Assembly: GCA_031769625.1 (NCBI GenBank)
Contig: JAUIMM010000121.1
Location: 12,706,001 to 12,770,000 of the forward strand
DNA length: 64,000 nucleotides
Source: Taudactylus pleione
Lineage: Eukaryota > Chordata > Amphibia > Anura > Myobatrachidae
Direction: 5' to 3'
In this document: piece after piece, positions 9,764 through 20,583 of the stretch
How the letters are laid out: the number at the start of each line of letters is the position of its first letter
Position numbering within the stretch: the stretch's first letter is position 1
Translations under genes and position numbers: made by a program
The notes under the pieces: model-generated
Databases searched by the model: none
The model's input: only the letters and a program-made list of their open reading frames with translations
What the model was told of the DNA's origin: nothing

Positions 9764-10460
9764 GCCTCTGCTCCGCGGATCACATTGCGGACTTCCACAA
9801 AATGGCTGACGGCCTTAAGCACCTGTTGTTAACTCAACTATCATAACAGAGCCAAAGGGGACACACAACTTATATTAATATTGCCTAATGTTTGTTGTTA
9901 TGTGACTCTGTGTGTGTTATATGCCTGTAAATCCTTATGTAAAAACATACATTACATAATAAACAGATAGTAAAATGTACATAAATCAATAATAATATAT
10001 AATATATATATGGTGTAATGTGTTCATATTTCGATGAAATGGAAAAATCACATTTATAGTTTGTGTATATATATATACTGAAATAATTGTAACGTGTGCT
10101 TCTGTTTCTAAATATGATTGCAGTGGCGACATTTTAAACTACAGTACTTATGATGCAAAACATCTATGCAATGCATCATGCATTGCACTTGAACACTTAG
10201 CAGTCACGGGCGCTCGCAGTGTGCGATTGAGCAATAGTCAATCAATACCACTTTATCACAATTGCTACACTCCTTAACCATGCTTTGAGCATGTTTGCTA
10301 AAGAACTATTGTGATTGCAAGAGCATAGGTTGCACAGTGTGTCACGCAGTTGCAATCGGGGGTGTGGATTTTGGTACGCAATTTAGCAATTGCGATTGCA
10401 GATCGATTGCATATGTTTGCAGTTGCAATCCGTACTGAATCAGCCCCATTGTGCCTTATT
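9764..10460. other. Upstream region of the Myb-like gene, with one Harbinger-like terminus
   Basis: 9764-10130 is AT-rich with no ORF. 10140-10445 contains many CAATTGC/GCAATTG-type short palindromes and ends CGTACTGAATCAGCCCC. This resembles the GGGGCTGATTCAG-type termini of 3-bp-TSD MITEs. I could not find the opposite terminus. Confidence 0.45.
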
Positions 10461-10639
10461 AAGTATTTATTCCACTATTAAATACAGAGAAATGGCACTG
10501 ATCATCCTATTTGAATATATATTTGATTTCCTTTTTTCTCCAAGTACCTAAAAGCTACATAATGTTGGTAAGGAGAAATCAGGGAAATTGCTAGATTATG
10601 TAGGGAATCAGGGAGATTGCTACTATTTTAGTTAGAGTT

Positions 10640-10866
10640 GGCTAGTATTATTATTATTATTATCATTTATTTATATAGCACCACAAGTGTTCCGCAGTGC
10701 CTCACAGAGTACATAAACAAATAGGTGACCAGTGACTTACAGTACAATACAATACAATGCAGGACAAGGACATGGATAATATACATTGCTACATTAGCGA
10801 CCATAACACCCAAATAAGCAACATAGCATAAGTAACCAAGTGTTAGGTGCCCTAGTGGGGAGTAAG
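10640..10866. repeat. Fragment of a LINE/SINE 3' tail
   Basis: An ATT-repeat tract followed by ATTTATATAGCACCACAAGTGTTCCGCAGTGC. This resembles the minus-strand tail of the SINE at 2256-2597 (TTATATAGCGC...TTCCGCAGCGC). It is an old fragment and the head is not recognisable. Confidence 0.55.
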
Positions 10867-10869
10867 AAA

Positions 10870-13109
10870 TAGAGATGTGTGCCGACCCCGTGTTTTGATT
10901 TTCGTTTTGGATCTGTATTGTTTCTAAAAAATCACAAAAACAGCTAACTAAGCGGCAGCAGTGGGTGGCACAAACACATGGCATTTCAACTTCCAACATG
11001 GCACATAAGGAAACATATGTTTACATTAATCAAGAGGCCTGATGGAGATGGAGTATGTATATAGTTGAAGGCAGGGAAAGAAAGGATTGATTCATAGTAA
11101 ATTTAATTTTTTTTTGATTCCGAAGCAAATTTATGAGGAAGGAGGGGAGAGCATGGGTGAACAATATGTCCCATGTTTTGCCTACAAAATCAACTTGGTG
11201 GTTCAAAATATTTTTGAAAATGAAAGGGGCATGCAGGAGATGCTGGGTGTGGCCATAAACATTTCAGGACATTTTCGGCATTCAGCAACTGCATGTCAAA
11301 GATTGCAGCAGCTGTGGTAGTTCAACTTCCAACATGGCACATCAGGAATCAAATGTTTTTATTATTCAAGAGGCCTGAGGGAGTTTTAGTATGTATGTAG
11401 TTGAAGGCAGGGAAAGGAAGGGTTGATTCATAGTAAATTTATATTAATTTTTTGATTCTGAAGAAAATTTATGAGGGCAGAGGGGAGGGGAGGCATTTAC
11501 AAAAAATATTTAAATCATTCACATCAGTCCTTGCCCAGGAGAATCCTTGAGCGCTACGCTTGCTGCTGTTGGAAGGAGTGGATCTTCATCCCACAAGGAG
11601 ACCAGAAAGACTACTAGTAGTAGTTTAAAAAAACAATTGATTGGTAAACAATCCTTTGCAAGGGGGAGCAATCATGACAGCAGTCACCCAGTTGTGCAGC
11701 GGATCACTGACACCATAATATCTACAGTATGCTGGTATTAAATGTGGATCCAATATCCGCCAATAATGCAGTGGGTTTTAGACAGTTAATTGAGGTCCTG
11801 TGTCCCCACTACCAAATCTCATCTAGACTCCACTTCACTAGAAAAGCAATTCCCAGCCTGTACAGGGACGTTGAAAAAACTTAATTTGTGTCCTCCAAAA
11901 TGCCGTTGTACCCACTATCCACTTAACCACAGATATGTGGACAAGCCGAACAGAGCAAATGCAAGATTACATGACTGTAACAGTCTACTGGGTGGGTGTA
12001 TAGCCTTCAGTGGCACCAACAGCAGCAGCATCTAAGAAACTCATTCAAAGACAGGCTACTTTGTGTATCACTGGTTTCACTAAGAGGCATACCACTGACA
12101 ACCTTTTAGAAAAACTCAGGAAAGTCATTGCAAAATGACTTACCTCGCTTGGACTCTCCTCAGGATTTGTGATTTTTGACAATGCCACTAATATTGTGAG
12201 AGCATCAAAGCTGGGTGAATTCCAACACATCCCATGTTTTGCTCATGCAAACAACTTGGTGGTGCAAATTTTTTTTTAAAATGATAGGGCCATGCAGGAG
12301 ATGCTCTATGGCCCGAAAAATTTCTGGCCATTTTTGCCATTCAGCAGGTGCAGGTAGTAGATTGCAGCACCTGCAAGAAATGTTGAATTTTGCTCTGCCA
12401 CCAGCTAAAGCAAGAGGTAGTTACAAGGTGGAACTCCCCCCTTTAAATGCTTCAGTGGATGGAGGAACAGCAAAAAGCCATCCAAAAGTACACAGCGAAT
12501 TATGACATAGGAAGAGGAGGGGGAATGTACCTTACTCAAGCTCAGTGGAAAACACTTTCCGTGTTGTGCAAGTGCTGAAACCCTTCGAAGTAACCTGTGA
12601 AGTGAGTTCAGACATTGCCAGCTTAAGTCAGGTAATTCACCTAATTAGACTGAAGGAAGAGAAACTGAAGGAGGGGCTGAATTAAGCGATTGTGCTAAGT
12701 CTGTCAGATTTGTAGATCAAGTCCTTTATTTGCTTTGCCAGGATCCAAGGGTTGTCAGGATCTTACAATCGGATCAATAAATTTTGGCGACCATATTGCT
12801 TTATAGTTTTAAGTTATACATCGTGTCTTTCTTCCCAATGGACACAGATCTGAAGAGATGCAAAGAGCTGTTGGTAAGCAAATTGTCAGCTCAAGTGGCA
12901 CGTGATGCAGCGATGGCTCAGGTATACTGTAAGTTCGGAACTCGGATTTAAAAACTGAATCTCGGTTGTGGATTGCATGTAAACAGGTCCAAATTACATG
13001 ATTTCAGCATTTTTTAGCAATTTTAAAGAAATCCAAAACCAAATCCAAACCAAAACACTTGAGGGTGGTTTTGCCAAAACCATAACACGGGGGTCCGCGC
13101 ACATATCTA
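10870..13109 (+). mobile_element. ZBED-type hAT transposon, decayed copy (i)
   Basis: The ends are AGAGATGTGTGCCGACCCCG at about 10870 and a complementary CGGGGGTCCGCGCACATATCTA ending at 13109 (21-22 bp region). The plus strand carries fragments of a hAT transposase in shifting frames. The catalytic part is around 11745-12040 (a stretch resembling NAVGFRQLIEVL, then a DMWTS-like site). A downstream part at 12180-12500 shares text with copy (ii) around GCAGGAGATGCTCT. Stops and shifts are frequent. The right flank CTACAAAC resembles the CTAAAAAC duplication of copy (iii), but no matching left duplication is seen. Confidence 0.7.
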
Positions 13110-13480
13110 CTACAAACTCATGGTACTTCCTTATGGGATTTTCCTCTGATTCCTTTTACAAATATGCAGACAAATTGTTTACTCATATCCGCAATGCGGC
13201 CAGATTACTGATTACCTTGAACTGGAGGAGGCCTTCTTTCCTTTCTCTCCCTCTTCCTCTCCTTATATTACATGTTGTGTTTCTGTCCACGTTTACTTTG
13301 ATAGAACTTTGCTGTTCAGTCTAATTTCCATATTTTTATTTGTCAAAATGTTAAATTGTATCAAAACTAACCTTGTGCCGCTCAGTGTTTTCCGCCATAA
13401 TTGTGCCTTCTTTGCCAATGCGCTAGCATGCACATATGCTGTATGTTGTGTTTATCTTTGAAACAATAAAGTATTTAAAA
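13110..13480 (+). mobile_element. L1 (Tx1-like) 3'-end fragment
   Basis: Plus-strand translation from 13118 reads WYFLMGFSSDSFYKYADKLF and then a LLITLNWRRPS segment, typical of the C-terminal part of Tx1/L1-like ORF2. An AATAAAGTATTTAAAAAAA poly(A) signal and tail follow near 13465-13483. It is homologous to 61983-62285. The 5' part is absent here and the hAT copy joins it directly. Confidence 0.65.
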
Positions 13481-13690
13481 AAATGAAGAAATATTAAACA
13501 CTATACTACTAGTATGCACCTTCTTAGATTGGGCTGTGCCTCTAAAATCTACATGCAAGAACTGCCACTAAAGAATGTACTTTGAATATACTTTGTCTTG
13601 TATTTGGCAGGAAATATTGATGTTTTTACCCAGAATTCCTAAACAATCTTTCCTGTCTGGCAAGCATCCCAGATTCCAGCCACAGAAACA
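13481..13690. repeat. Flank duplicated elsewhere in the window
   Basis: From about 13500 the sequence (AAAGAATGTACTTTGAATAT, then TCCTGTCTGGCAAGCATCCC) is repeated at 62290-62485 in the same order after the same L1 fragment. The unit L1 tail plus flank therefore exists twice, pointing to a segmental duplication. Confidence 0.7.
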
Positions 13691-14029
13691 ACCCATCATC
13701 AGTGATAGTTTTCCAAAAGGGGCTTATTACAATTCACAGAGGATTATGGAATACAGGAAATAGACACAAGAATTAAAATAAAATAAAGAAAAAAGTCCTT
13801 ATCTGCAAAAAGCCAAAGTCTTTGGGAGAGGCTGGAATGGTGGACCTGATGCGTTTCAACCTGTTTCCCCTTATCACTGACGATGGGTTGTTTCTACTTG
13901 GGTTAAAGCATATAACCTATATGTGTGAAAATTCCTGGGGTTACCAAGGGATAATGGAGGAGTACTCAGGAATTTATGACTACATGCTGATTTTCAAGTG
14001 CTTTCTGGTACGCATTTTTATTTTCTGCA
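13691..14029. other. Unassigned stretch before the gypsy element
   Basis: No feature recognised. There is no 5' LTR or primer-binding site here, so the downstream gypsy element is 5'-truncated. Confidence 0.4.
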
Positions 14030-14035
14030 TTGCCT

Positions 14036-14450
14036 AAAAGGGTCTTTGATGAGCCCGGGCAAGTATCCTGCACAGGGTCAGCTATCCTGCAGTTGAAACA
14101 AGGCAACCAATCAGCAGGACAGTATGCTCTGCAGTTTCAAACTCTTGCTTCAGAGTTAGGGTGGAATAATGAATCTTTGTTCGCAGCATTTATGCAGGGG
14201 CTGTCAGATCAAATTTAAAGATGTACTCGCATTCAGGGAATTGCCAACTTCCTTGGATGACTTGATCTCATTGTGTATCCGGGCAGATCTTCACCACAGG
14301 GAGAGAGCACGATCAAAGGAACAGTCTTGTCGCTTTACCTTCAAGCTCGCTCTATGGTTCATGGCACCAGTTGAGCCTCTAGAGAGCCCATGCTGATGGA
14401 AACTCTTGCCTTCCTGCTGCAGAGAGGGAAAGGAGGTTCAAGAATACACT
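14036..14450 (+). pseudogene. Gypsy gag fragment
   Basis: Plus-strand text such as QSAGQYALQFQTLASELGW and AFMQGLSDQI, then ELPTSLDDLISLCIRADLHH, is typical of the Ty3/gypsy gag capsid region. A stop interrupts after SDQI. The capsid precedes a zinc knuckle that continues beyond the inserted MITE at 15054. Confidence 0.8.
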
Positions 14451-15053
14451 CTGGACCTCATTCAGAGTCAGTCGTTGCGGCCGCACGGTCGTACGGGAAA
14501 AGGGGCCGGATATGCAAATGATGCACTCGCATGTTGCGTCCCTAAGGTCGGATCGTTAGCTGGCCGACCAAGGGGAGGAAGTGGTCAGATGACAAAAAAT
14601 ACGCCCACTTCTCGTAACCATTACACGTCATCTCCGGCCATATAAGGATTAATCGCGAGCATCGGGAACCATCGGAACTGGTCGTTGAGCTTAAGGTTGA
14701 CCATACCCTCTCTTAAGCTCCACGATCAGGTCAGTGTAAAAACCTCCCATGTCACGTTTGCCATGACACTACTTTGTTAATTATGCACTCCCATAAAACG
14801 CCGTTTGCATAATTAGGCACGCCTGCATTCGGATCTCCACTCCCCCGTTTTCAAGCACCTTCCCCTGTTACCACCCACAAACGCCTCAATCTGTCACTCA
14901 AACTAACGACCTGGCTGTGTTCAAGGAGAGAGAAATTTCTGATCGTAGCCGCTAGTTTGCGCACGCGCATTGCGAACTTTATGCATGCGCAGTTTAGCGA
15001 ACATCGGTGGCGTACGACCGTGCGGCCGCAACGACCGACTCTGAATGAGGTCC
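14451..15053. mobile_element. MITE with GGACCTCATTCAGAG termini
   Basis: About 600 bp. The terminal inverted repeats run GGACCTCATTCAGAGTC... and ...GACTCTGAATGAGGTCC and continue into GTTGCGGCCGCACGGTCGTACG. ACT is present on both sides (14448-14450, 15054-15056), a probable 3-bp duplication, with two extra bases CT at the left junction. The ATTCAGAG terminus resembles the serial-palindrome MITEs. It separates the gag capsid from the zinc knuckle. Confidence 0.8.
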
Positions 15054-15368
15054 ACTGTGTGTACTGTGGTGAACCAGGTCATTTTCTCACTGGTTGTTCA
15101 AAATGTCCAGGAAATGAGAAGTCCTAACTGATCGAGGGGTGGTCAGATTAGGTGCATTTCAACACACCCCAAAAGACAATATTGCTTCTCAGTTCTCCGT
15201 TGACGTAACTCTGGTCCTGGGAGATTCCTCTGAAGTCGTTAAGGTCTTTTTAGACTCGGGTCCCGATGGCAACTTCATTTCTGCTAAGAAGGTTCAAGAA
15301 TTAGGAATTTTGAGTGTGTTGCTACAAACACCCCTTTGTGTCATTGGTGTGGATGGTAATATTCTTCC
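15054..15368 (+). pseudogene. Gypsy CCHC knuckle and aspartic protease
   Basis: A zinc knuckle (CGEPGHFLTGC pattern) lies at about 15060-15105. An aspartic protease region follows from 15139, with LDSGPDGNF at residues 38-46 as the active-site DSG. The protease cleaves the gag-pol polyprotein in intact elements. The frame is cut by the solo LTR whose target duplication begins at 15369. Confidence 0.8.
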
Positions 15369-15373
15369 CACAG

Positions 15374-16505
15374 TGTCAGGACTGTGACTATTTCAGAACG
15401 TAAAGACAAACTACATTTGCCAAAGTTCCATTGTGGTCGTTGGAGGAGCTATCCTGGTTGCTGGCGTTCTCCACATACAGGGGATAGAGAGTTAAAATGA
15501 TCATCTGTCTCAAAGATGTTGTCAGGTTGTGGGATTTCTGATTGCCTATTATTTCAAACCTGATTCCATTTGGGTTACATGTTCTGAACTTCCTATGGAT
15601 CACAGACCTCTAGTATAAATATTACTAACTGTGTCTCAGTGTCTGTGCAACATTACATTCAGGTCTTTCTTGGACTCCTGCCAGATCCCTGCTGTGCCTG
15701 TGGTTTGCTGTGGACTTTGCTACCTTTACTACAGTTGTCAACTGCACCGTTACAGTTATCATCGCCGGACCCTTAGTGCATCATGGGGCTCAACCCCGCT
15801 TTGGATCCCCGTCACGCCGCAGGGCTCAACCCTGCTCCGGACCATCACCACATCTCAGGGCTCAACCCTGTCCCGGATCTTCACTACATCACAGGGCTCA
15901 ACCCTGCTCCAGATCTTCACTATATCACAGGGCTCAACCCTGGTCTGGATCTTCACTACATCACAGGGCTTAACCCTGCTCCGGATCTTCACTGCATTGC
16001 CGGGCTCAACTCTGTCATGGATCTTCACTGCTCCACAGGGCTCAACCCTGCTCTGACTTTTTAGTACATTACAGGATTCAACCGTGTTCTGGATTTTCAC
16101 CACGTCTCAGGGCTCAACCCTGTTCCGGATCTTCACTACATTGCAGAGCTCAACCCTGTTCTGGATTTACATCACGCTACAGGGCTCAACCCTAGTAAGG
16201 TCCATTATACCATACTGAGGCCTTTGCCTCATATTGGACTCGGGGTTCCCTACCATATTGGTATCAGAGACTTTATTTACATATAGGGGTTTACTCCTAT
16301 ATTGATTACTGCATAGCAGAACTCCTGTGTTGTTGGGACTTTATGTGAAACCTTGCTATAATATTTTGCCTATGAATAAATTTTATTTACTTTTATTCTG
16401 TGTTACCGAGATTTCATGAAAAGGTCATTCCTAAAACCACCTCAGTTTATAGTGCCCAGTAGGCCTGACTCCTTCCAGGAGTCTCAAGTGTCGGCAGCCG
16501 TGACA
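15374..16505 (+). mobile_element. Ty3/gypsy-type solo LTR with internal minisatellite
   Basis: 1132 bp, TGTCAGGACTGTG at the left and GCAGCCGTGACA at the right, with the 5-bp duplication CACAG at 15369-15373 and 16506-16510. It contains a 36-bp minisatellite and, near the right end, AATAAATTTTATTTAC as a possible poly(A) signal. No internal genes belong to it. It splits the protease from the RT. Confidence 0.9.
15787..16200. repeat. 36-bp minisatellite inside the LTR
   Basis: Eleven or twelve copies of a 36-bp unit with GGGCTCAACCCTG (GGCTCAACC at 15787, 15823, 15859 and onward). The repeat makes long artefactual ORFs on both strands. Confidence 0.9.
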
Positions 16506-16510
16506 CACAG

Positions 16511-17331
16511 CTAATATCCAACAGAGATTACCATGCTAGTGAGCGCTCTCCATCAGGAGTTGATAGCATTTTATATACTCCCATCAGCCGAAAGTCTGGT
16601 CATCCTTGGCTCTGCAAGCATGCTCCCATTTTAGACTGGAAAGGACCTCAAATCCTGTTATGGGGTTCTCAATGCCATGCGGCATGATTGTCGTCTGTCA
16701 AACCTCCACATTTTGTCATCCTGAGTTTGGTTATTTCTTCAGAATATCCTCTTCCAGCTCCATACAAGTCCTTCAGGAATTTATTTAGTAAAAAGGCAGC
16801 TGAATCGCTTCCCACTCACACAGAGTGGGACTGCGCCATAGACTTGTTACCCGGGAAAATGCATCCTCATGGAAGAGTCTTCCCTCTTTCGCTTCCAGAG
16901 TCCCAAGCAGATAATCTGGAATGTGGGTTCATCAGGAAGTCCAAATCACTCTATGGAGCTGGTCTGTTTTTCGTGAAAAAGAAGGACAGGGGGTTGAGAC
17001 CATGCATTGATTACCAGGGTCTGAACGCCATTACCACCAAGGACGGTTTCCTCTACCCTTGATTTCTGAGCTCTTCAACCAGATAAAAGGGGCAAAGATT
17101 TTCACTAAACTAGATCTTCGTGGGGCCTACAATCTGATAAGAATCAGATCCGGGGACGAGTGGAAGATGGCCTTTAACACTCGTGATGGCCACTAAGAAT
17201 ACTTGATCATGCCTTTTGGATTAAGCAATGCCCCAGCTGTTTTCCAAAAATATATCAATCATATCTTCCGGGACCTACTATATAAATACATAGTGGTATA
17301 CCTGGATGACATCCTGATATTCTCTGAAGAT
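16511..17331 (+). pseudogene. Gypsy reverse transcriptase
   Basis: Plus strand, in two or three frames. From 16740 it reads the protease-RT linker and the KAAESLPTHTEWDCAIDLLPG start, then [35 protein letters not shown] (motif A) follows near 17100, then [17 protein letters not shown] and the catalytic [13 protein letters not shown] (YLDD at 17299-17310). These are the standard Ty3/gypsy RT motifs, with catalytic residues unchanged. A stop follows the RDGH segment at about 17194. The domain continues after the inserted LTR. Confidence 0.9.
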
Positions 17332-17336
17332 GTAAC

Positions 17337-18118
17337 TGTCACGGCCAGGGTATTTCAGCATGGCGCTAGGCGAGTGTTACCTGTGAGGTCATTGTGGCAC
17401 GGGCTGTCTGGTGGCGGAGCTGGTGTCTGGCGGGGGGCTTTGGCTGCGCACGTTGTTGTGCGGGCCTGTTGTCACTCTGCACTGGTAAGGCCTGGCGGCG
17501 TCTTCATTCCGTTTGGCATGGGCGCCGCCATCTTGCCTTCTGGCCATGTGATGTGGCTGGCCAATCCTGGTGAGTCACATGTTCCCTCCGGCTAGTAACA
17601 GCACGGCATGGGGTATTTAGGAAGGGTCAGTGCCTTCCTTCTTTGCCAGTGCAACGTGTATCTCAGCCTAGCTGAGAGTGAGTTCTCTGTGCTTTCCTGT
17701 TCCTGTGAATTCTGTCTGCCAGTCTGCCTGTCAGCTCCTAGCTCCCACTGGACTACCCCGCTTCCTCCATCACCCTTGCCCATACCTGAGTGCCTGAGCC
17801 TGCTGACATCCTGCGCTTCAGTTCACTACCTGTATACCTGGCTTGTTTATTTTCAGTTCACTACCTGCATACCTGGTTTGATTATTTTCAGTTTCACTAC
17901 CTGCACACCTGGACAGCTCTAATTGTTTCTACTTGGACATTAACCCTTTTACTCCCACCACAGAACTCTTGTGCACATTTATATATTCCTGGACTTTTAT
18001 TTACTGCCATTATATGTCTACTCAAGCACTTATTAAAAATCCTAGTTTTATTTTCAAATCTGCTTCTGTGATCGCTCCTGCTACTACCCCGGGTCCACAA
18101 ACAACCCAGAACATCACA
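17337..18118 (+). mobile_element. Second Ty3/gypsy-type solo LTR
   Basis: 782 bp, starting TGTCACGGCCAGGG and ending AACATCACA, with the 5-bp duplication GTAAC at 17332-17336 and 18119-18123. Inserted just after the RT YLDD motif. It contains a GGTATTTAGGA TATA-like site near 17610 and no genes. Confidence 0.9.
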
Positions 18119-18123
18119 GTAAC

Positions 18124-18900
18124 GAGTCATCACCAACATGTATGTGAAGTACTGTCATGACTCCGGGCCAACCAGCTTTTTTGTAAGCTTGAGAAATGCT
18201 CCTTTGAGCAAAAATAACTAACATATCTAGGGTACATCATTTCGGGTTCTTGCCTTTGGACGGACCCAGAAAAGCTTACTGCAATAGTCAATTGGCCCCA
18301 TCCAGTCGAGTTGAAAGCAATACAATATCTTCAGGGTTTTTGCAATTTTTACACCCAATTCATCAGGAACTACTCGTCCATCGCAGCTCCCATTACTGCT
18401 CTTACCAGAAAGGGTCAACACACTCATGTGTGGCCTCCTAAGGCAGAAGAAGATTTCTTCAGTTTAAAGCAGTGTTACCTTTCAGCACCCATTCCGAGGC
18501 AACAAAATTGTAATCAACCTTTTTTCCTTGAGGTGGATGCCTCCATGGTTGGTGTGCTGTTATAGAAGGATGAAGAAGGAAAGTGGTATTCCTGTGGGTT
18601 CTTCTCCCAATAGTTCTTTGTGCCAGAGAAGAATTATGCTGTTGGGGATCAAGATCTTCTAGCCATCAAGTTGGTTCTTCAGAAATAGCGTTACTTGTTA
18701 GAGGGAGCTAAATTTCCGGTGACAGTCTATACTGACCATAAGAATCTGACGTATCTTAAAACAGCCCACTGCTTAAATTACGTCAATCCAGGTGGTCATT
18801 ATTTTTCGATCGGTTCAATTTGGTGATAACCTACCAGCCGATGTTCTCTAACGAGCATTCAGTACTGCTGAAGTAGAGGAAGTAAGGGAAGACAAGCCGA
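18124..18900 (+). pseudogene. Gypsy RT thumb and RNase H
   Basis: Plus-strand pieces read FLQFLHPIHQELL/NFYTQFIRNYSSIAAPITAL (thumb/connection), then LEVDASMVGVLL (RNase H catalytic Asp region) and FPVTVYTDHKNLTYL (downstream RNase H motif). At least four in-frame stops or shifts lie between 18540 and 18900. Confidence 0.85.
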
Positions 18901-18904
18901 TTCT

Positions 18905-20350
18905 GAACCCTGCTTGCTTTGTGGCTCTTACCAACAGGGTCAAGATCCTGCCAGGAAAGACATTTATAGCACCTGAGTTCCAGTCTAAGTTACTTCAATG
19001 GGCCCATTCATCATGCTTCACTGGTCATGCAGGCATAAGGAAGATATTGGAGCTAATCCTCAGGAATTATTGGTGGCCGACAGTTTGTCAGGATGTTAAG
19101 GACTTTGTGGCAGCTTGTTACACTTGTGCTCAACATAAGGTCCCGCTGCATTCTCCATCAGGGCCTCTGCTTCCACTTCCAGTGCCTGATTGTACTTGGA
19201 CCCATATTTCTATGGACTTTGTGACAAATCTACCTCCTTGCAGGGTTAGAACTATGGGAGACAATGGAGGCGCCTGCCACTGGACTCCAGCTCTAAAGGG
19301 GGCACCTCCTCCATTGTTCACAACATATTCTCCCCACTTAGGGCTGTAACTATGTACCCAGAGTGTACCCTCATGGCCGTCCAATACATGGCACCCGTTA
19401 CCGGCACCTGGGAAGCTGTGGAGAGCTCCATTTCAGACCATCCGCTGCCACCTTCTTCTATCTATGTCCTGTCTGCATGTGATTTACTACATTACTGTGT
19501 CAGTGTCTGTTACGGGGGGCACCAAATCATAACTTGCCTCCGGGCGTCTGTGATGAATTTACGCTACCGCCTCCTTGTCAATGGTTTAATACCATCTGGG
19601 TAGTAGTGGACAGGTTTTCCAAATGCACACTTTGTTCCAGTAAAAGGACTACCTTCAGCTCCAAATTTAGCAGGGGCTTTTATAAGAGATATTTTCCGGT
19701 TGCATGGGTTTCCCAAGGACATTGTGTCGGATGGTGGGGTGCAATTTACCTCCAAATTTTGGAAGGCACTATGTAAATGTTTTGGGGTCAAACTAAATTT
19801 TTCATTGGGCTTTCATCCTCAGTGTAATGGTCAGATGGAGCGGGTGAATCAAGATTTGGAAATATTAATTCAAATGTATGTGTCGGCCAATCAGGACTAT
19901 TTAATTTTCTTACTTCCTTGAGAAAGCAGGCCATTCTCCATTCTTTATACAGTATTGGTTAAACCCTGTGTTACCGGAATTGCCAGTCTTTGGGTTGATA
20001 TCACTTCCTGTCATCTGTTAACAGTTAAGCGGTTCATCAGTATCTGGAGAGAAGTATAGAAGAACCTGTGCAGAGCATCTTCATGGTATAAGATGGTTGC
20101 AGACAGAAGGAAAAAGGTTCCTTACTATGTGCTGGTGACAGAGTTTGGCTGTCAACGAAAAATCTACATCTGAGGGTGCCTACACTGAAGTTTGCCCCTA
20201 GATTCATTGGACCATTCCAGATTCTCCAAGTGATAAACCAGGTGGCATATCGTCTAAAGCTTCCTGGCACGCTCAGGGTTCCGAATGTCTTTCACATCTC
20301 CCTTTTGAAACCACTGGTCCTGAATAGGTTTTCAAAGTCCTGTGACCCTC
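18905..20350 (+). pseudogene. Gypsy integrase, interrupted
   Basis: Integrase inserts the cDNA into the genome. The N-terminal HHCC zinc site is intact (H29 and H36 of HSSCFTGH, C66 and C69 of CYTC, counting from 18921). The DDE core has MDFVTNLPP up to 19240, then an inserted hAT-type element to 19569, then VVVDRFSKC. VSDGGVQF (second Asp near 19730) and QMERVNQ (Glu near 19838) follow, with 35 residues between Asp and Glu. Several frameshifts are present. The C-terminal part reads KFAPRFIGPFQILQVINQVA. Confidence 0.85.
19241..19569. mobile_element. Small hAT-type insertion in the integrase
   Basis: 329 bp starting CAGGGTTAGAACTATGG, with the 8-bp duplication CCTCCTTG at 19233-19240 and 19570-19577. 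The 8-bp duplication and CAG start are hAT traits. The right end (TTTACGCTACCG) is a poor inverted match, so the terminus has decayed. Non-coding. Confidence 0.7.
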
Positions 20351-20378
20351 TTCAGCTATTCCAGTAGACCATCAGGAG

Positions 20379-20546
20379 AAGTACGAGGTAATGCAGATTT
20401 TGGACTCCAGAATATCTCGAGGCACAGCCCAATTCTTGGTGGACTGGAAAGGATATCCTGAAGAAAGCTACTGGGTCAATGCCGCAGATATTCATTCACC
20501 CCAACTTCTTTGGAGTTTCCTTCAGAAGTTCCCCGGCAAGCCATTT
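20379..20546 (+). pseudogene. Chromodomain at the end of gypsy pol
   Basis: YEVMQILDSRISRGTAQFLV followed by DWKGYPEESYWVNAADI is a recognisable chromodomain. In chromoviruses it directs integration towards particular chromatin. The conserved aromatic residues Y, W and W are present. It ends shortly before the 3' LTR. Confidence 0.9.
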
Positions 20547-20583
20547 GTGGGGTGTTTGGTGCACACCTCTAGAGGGGGGGTAA

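Noticed and set aside
15787..16200. CRISPR-like regular 36-bp repeat
   Set aside because: Units are contiguous with no unique spacers and lie within an LTR, in a vertebrate genome.
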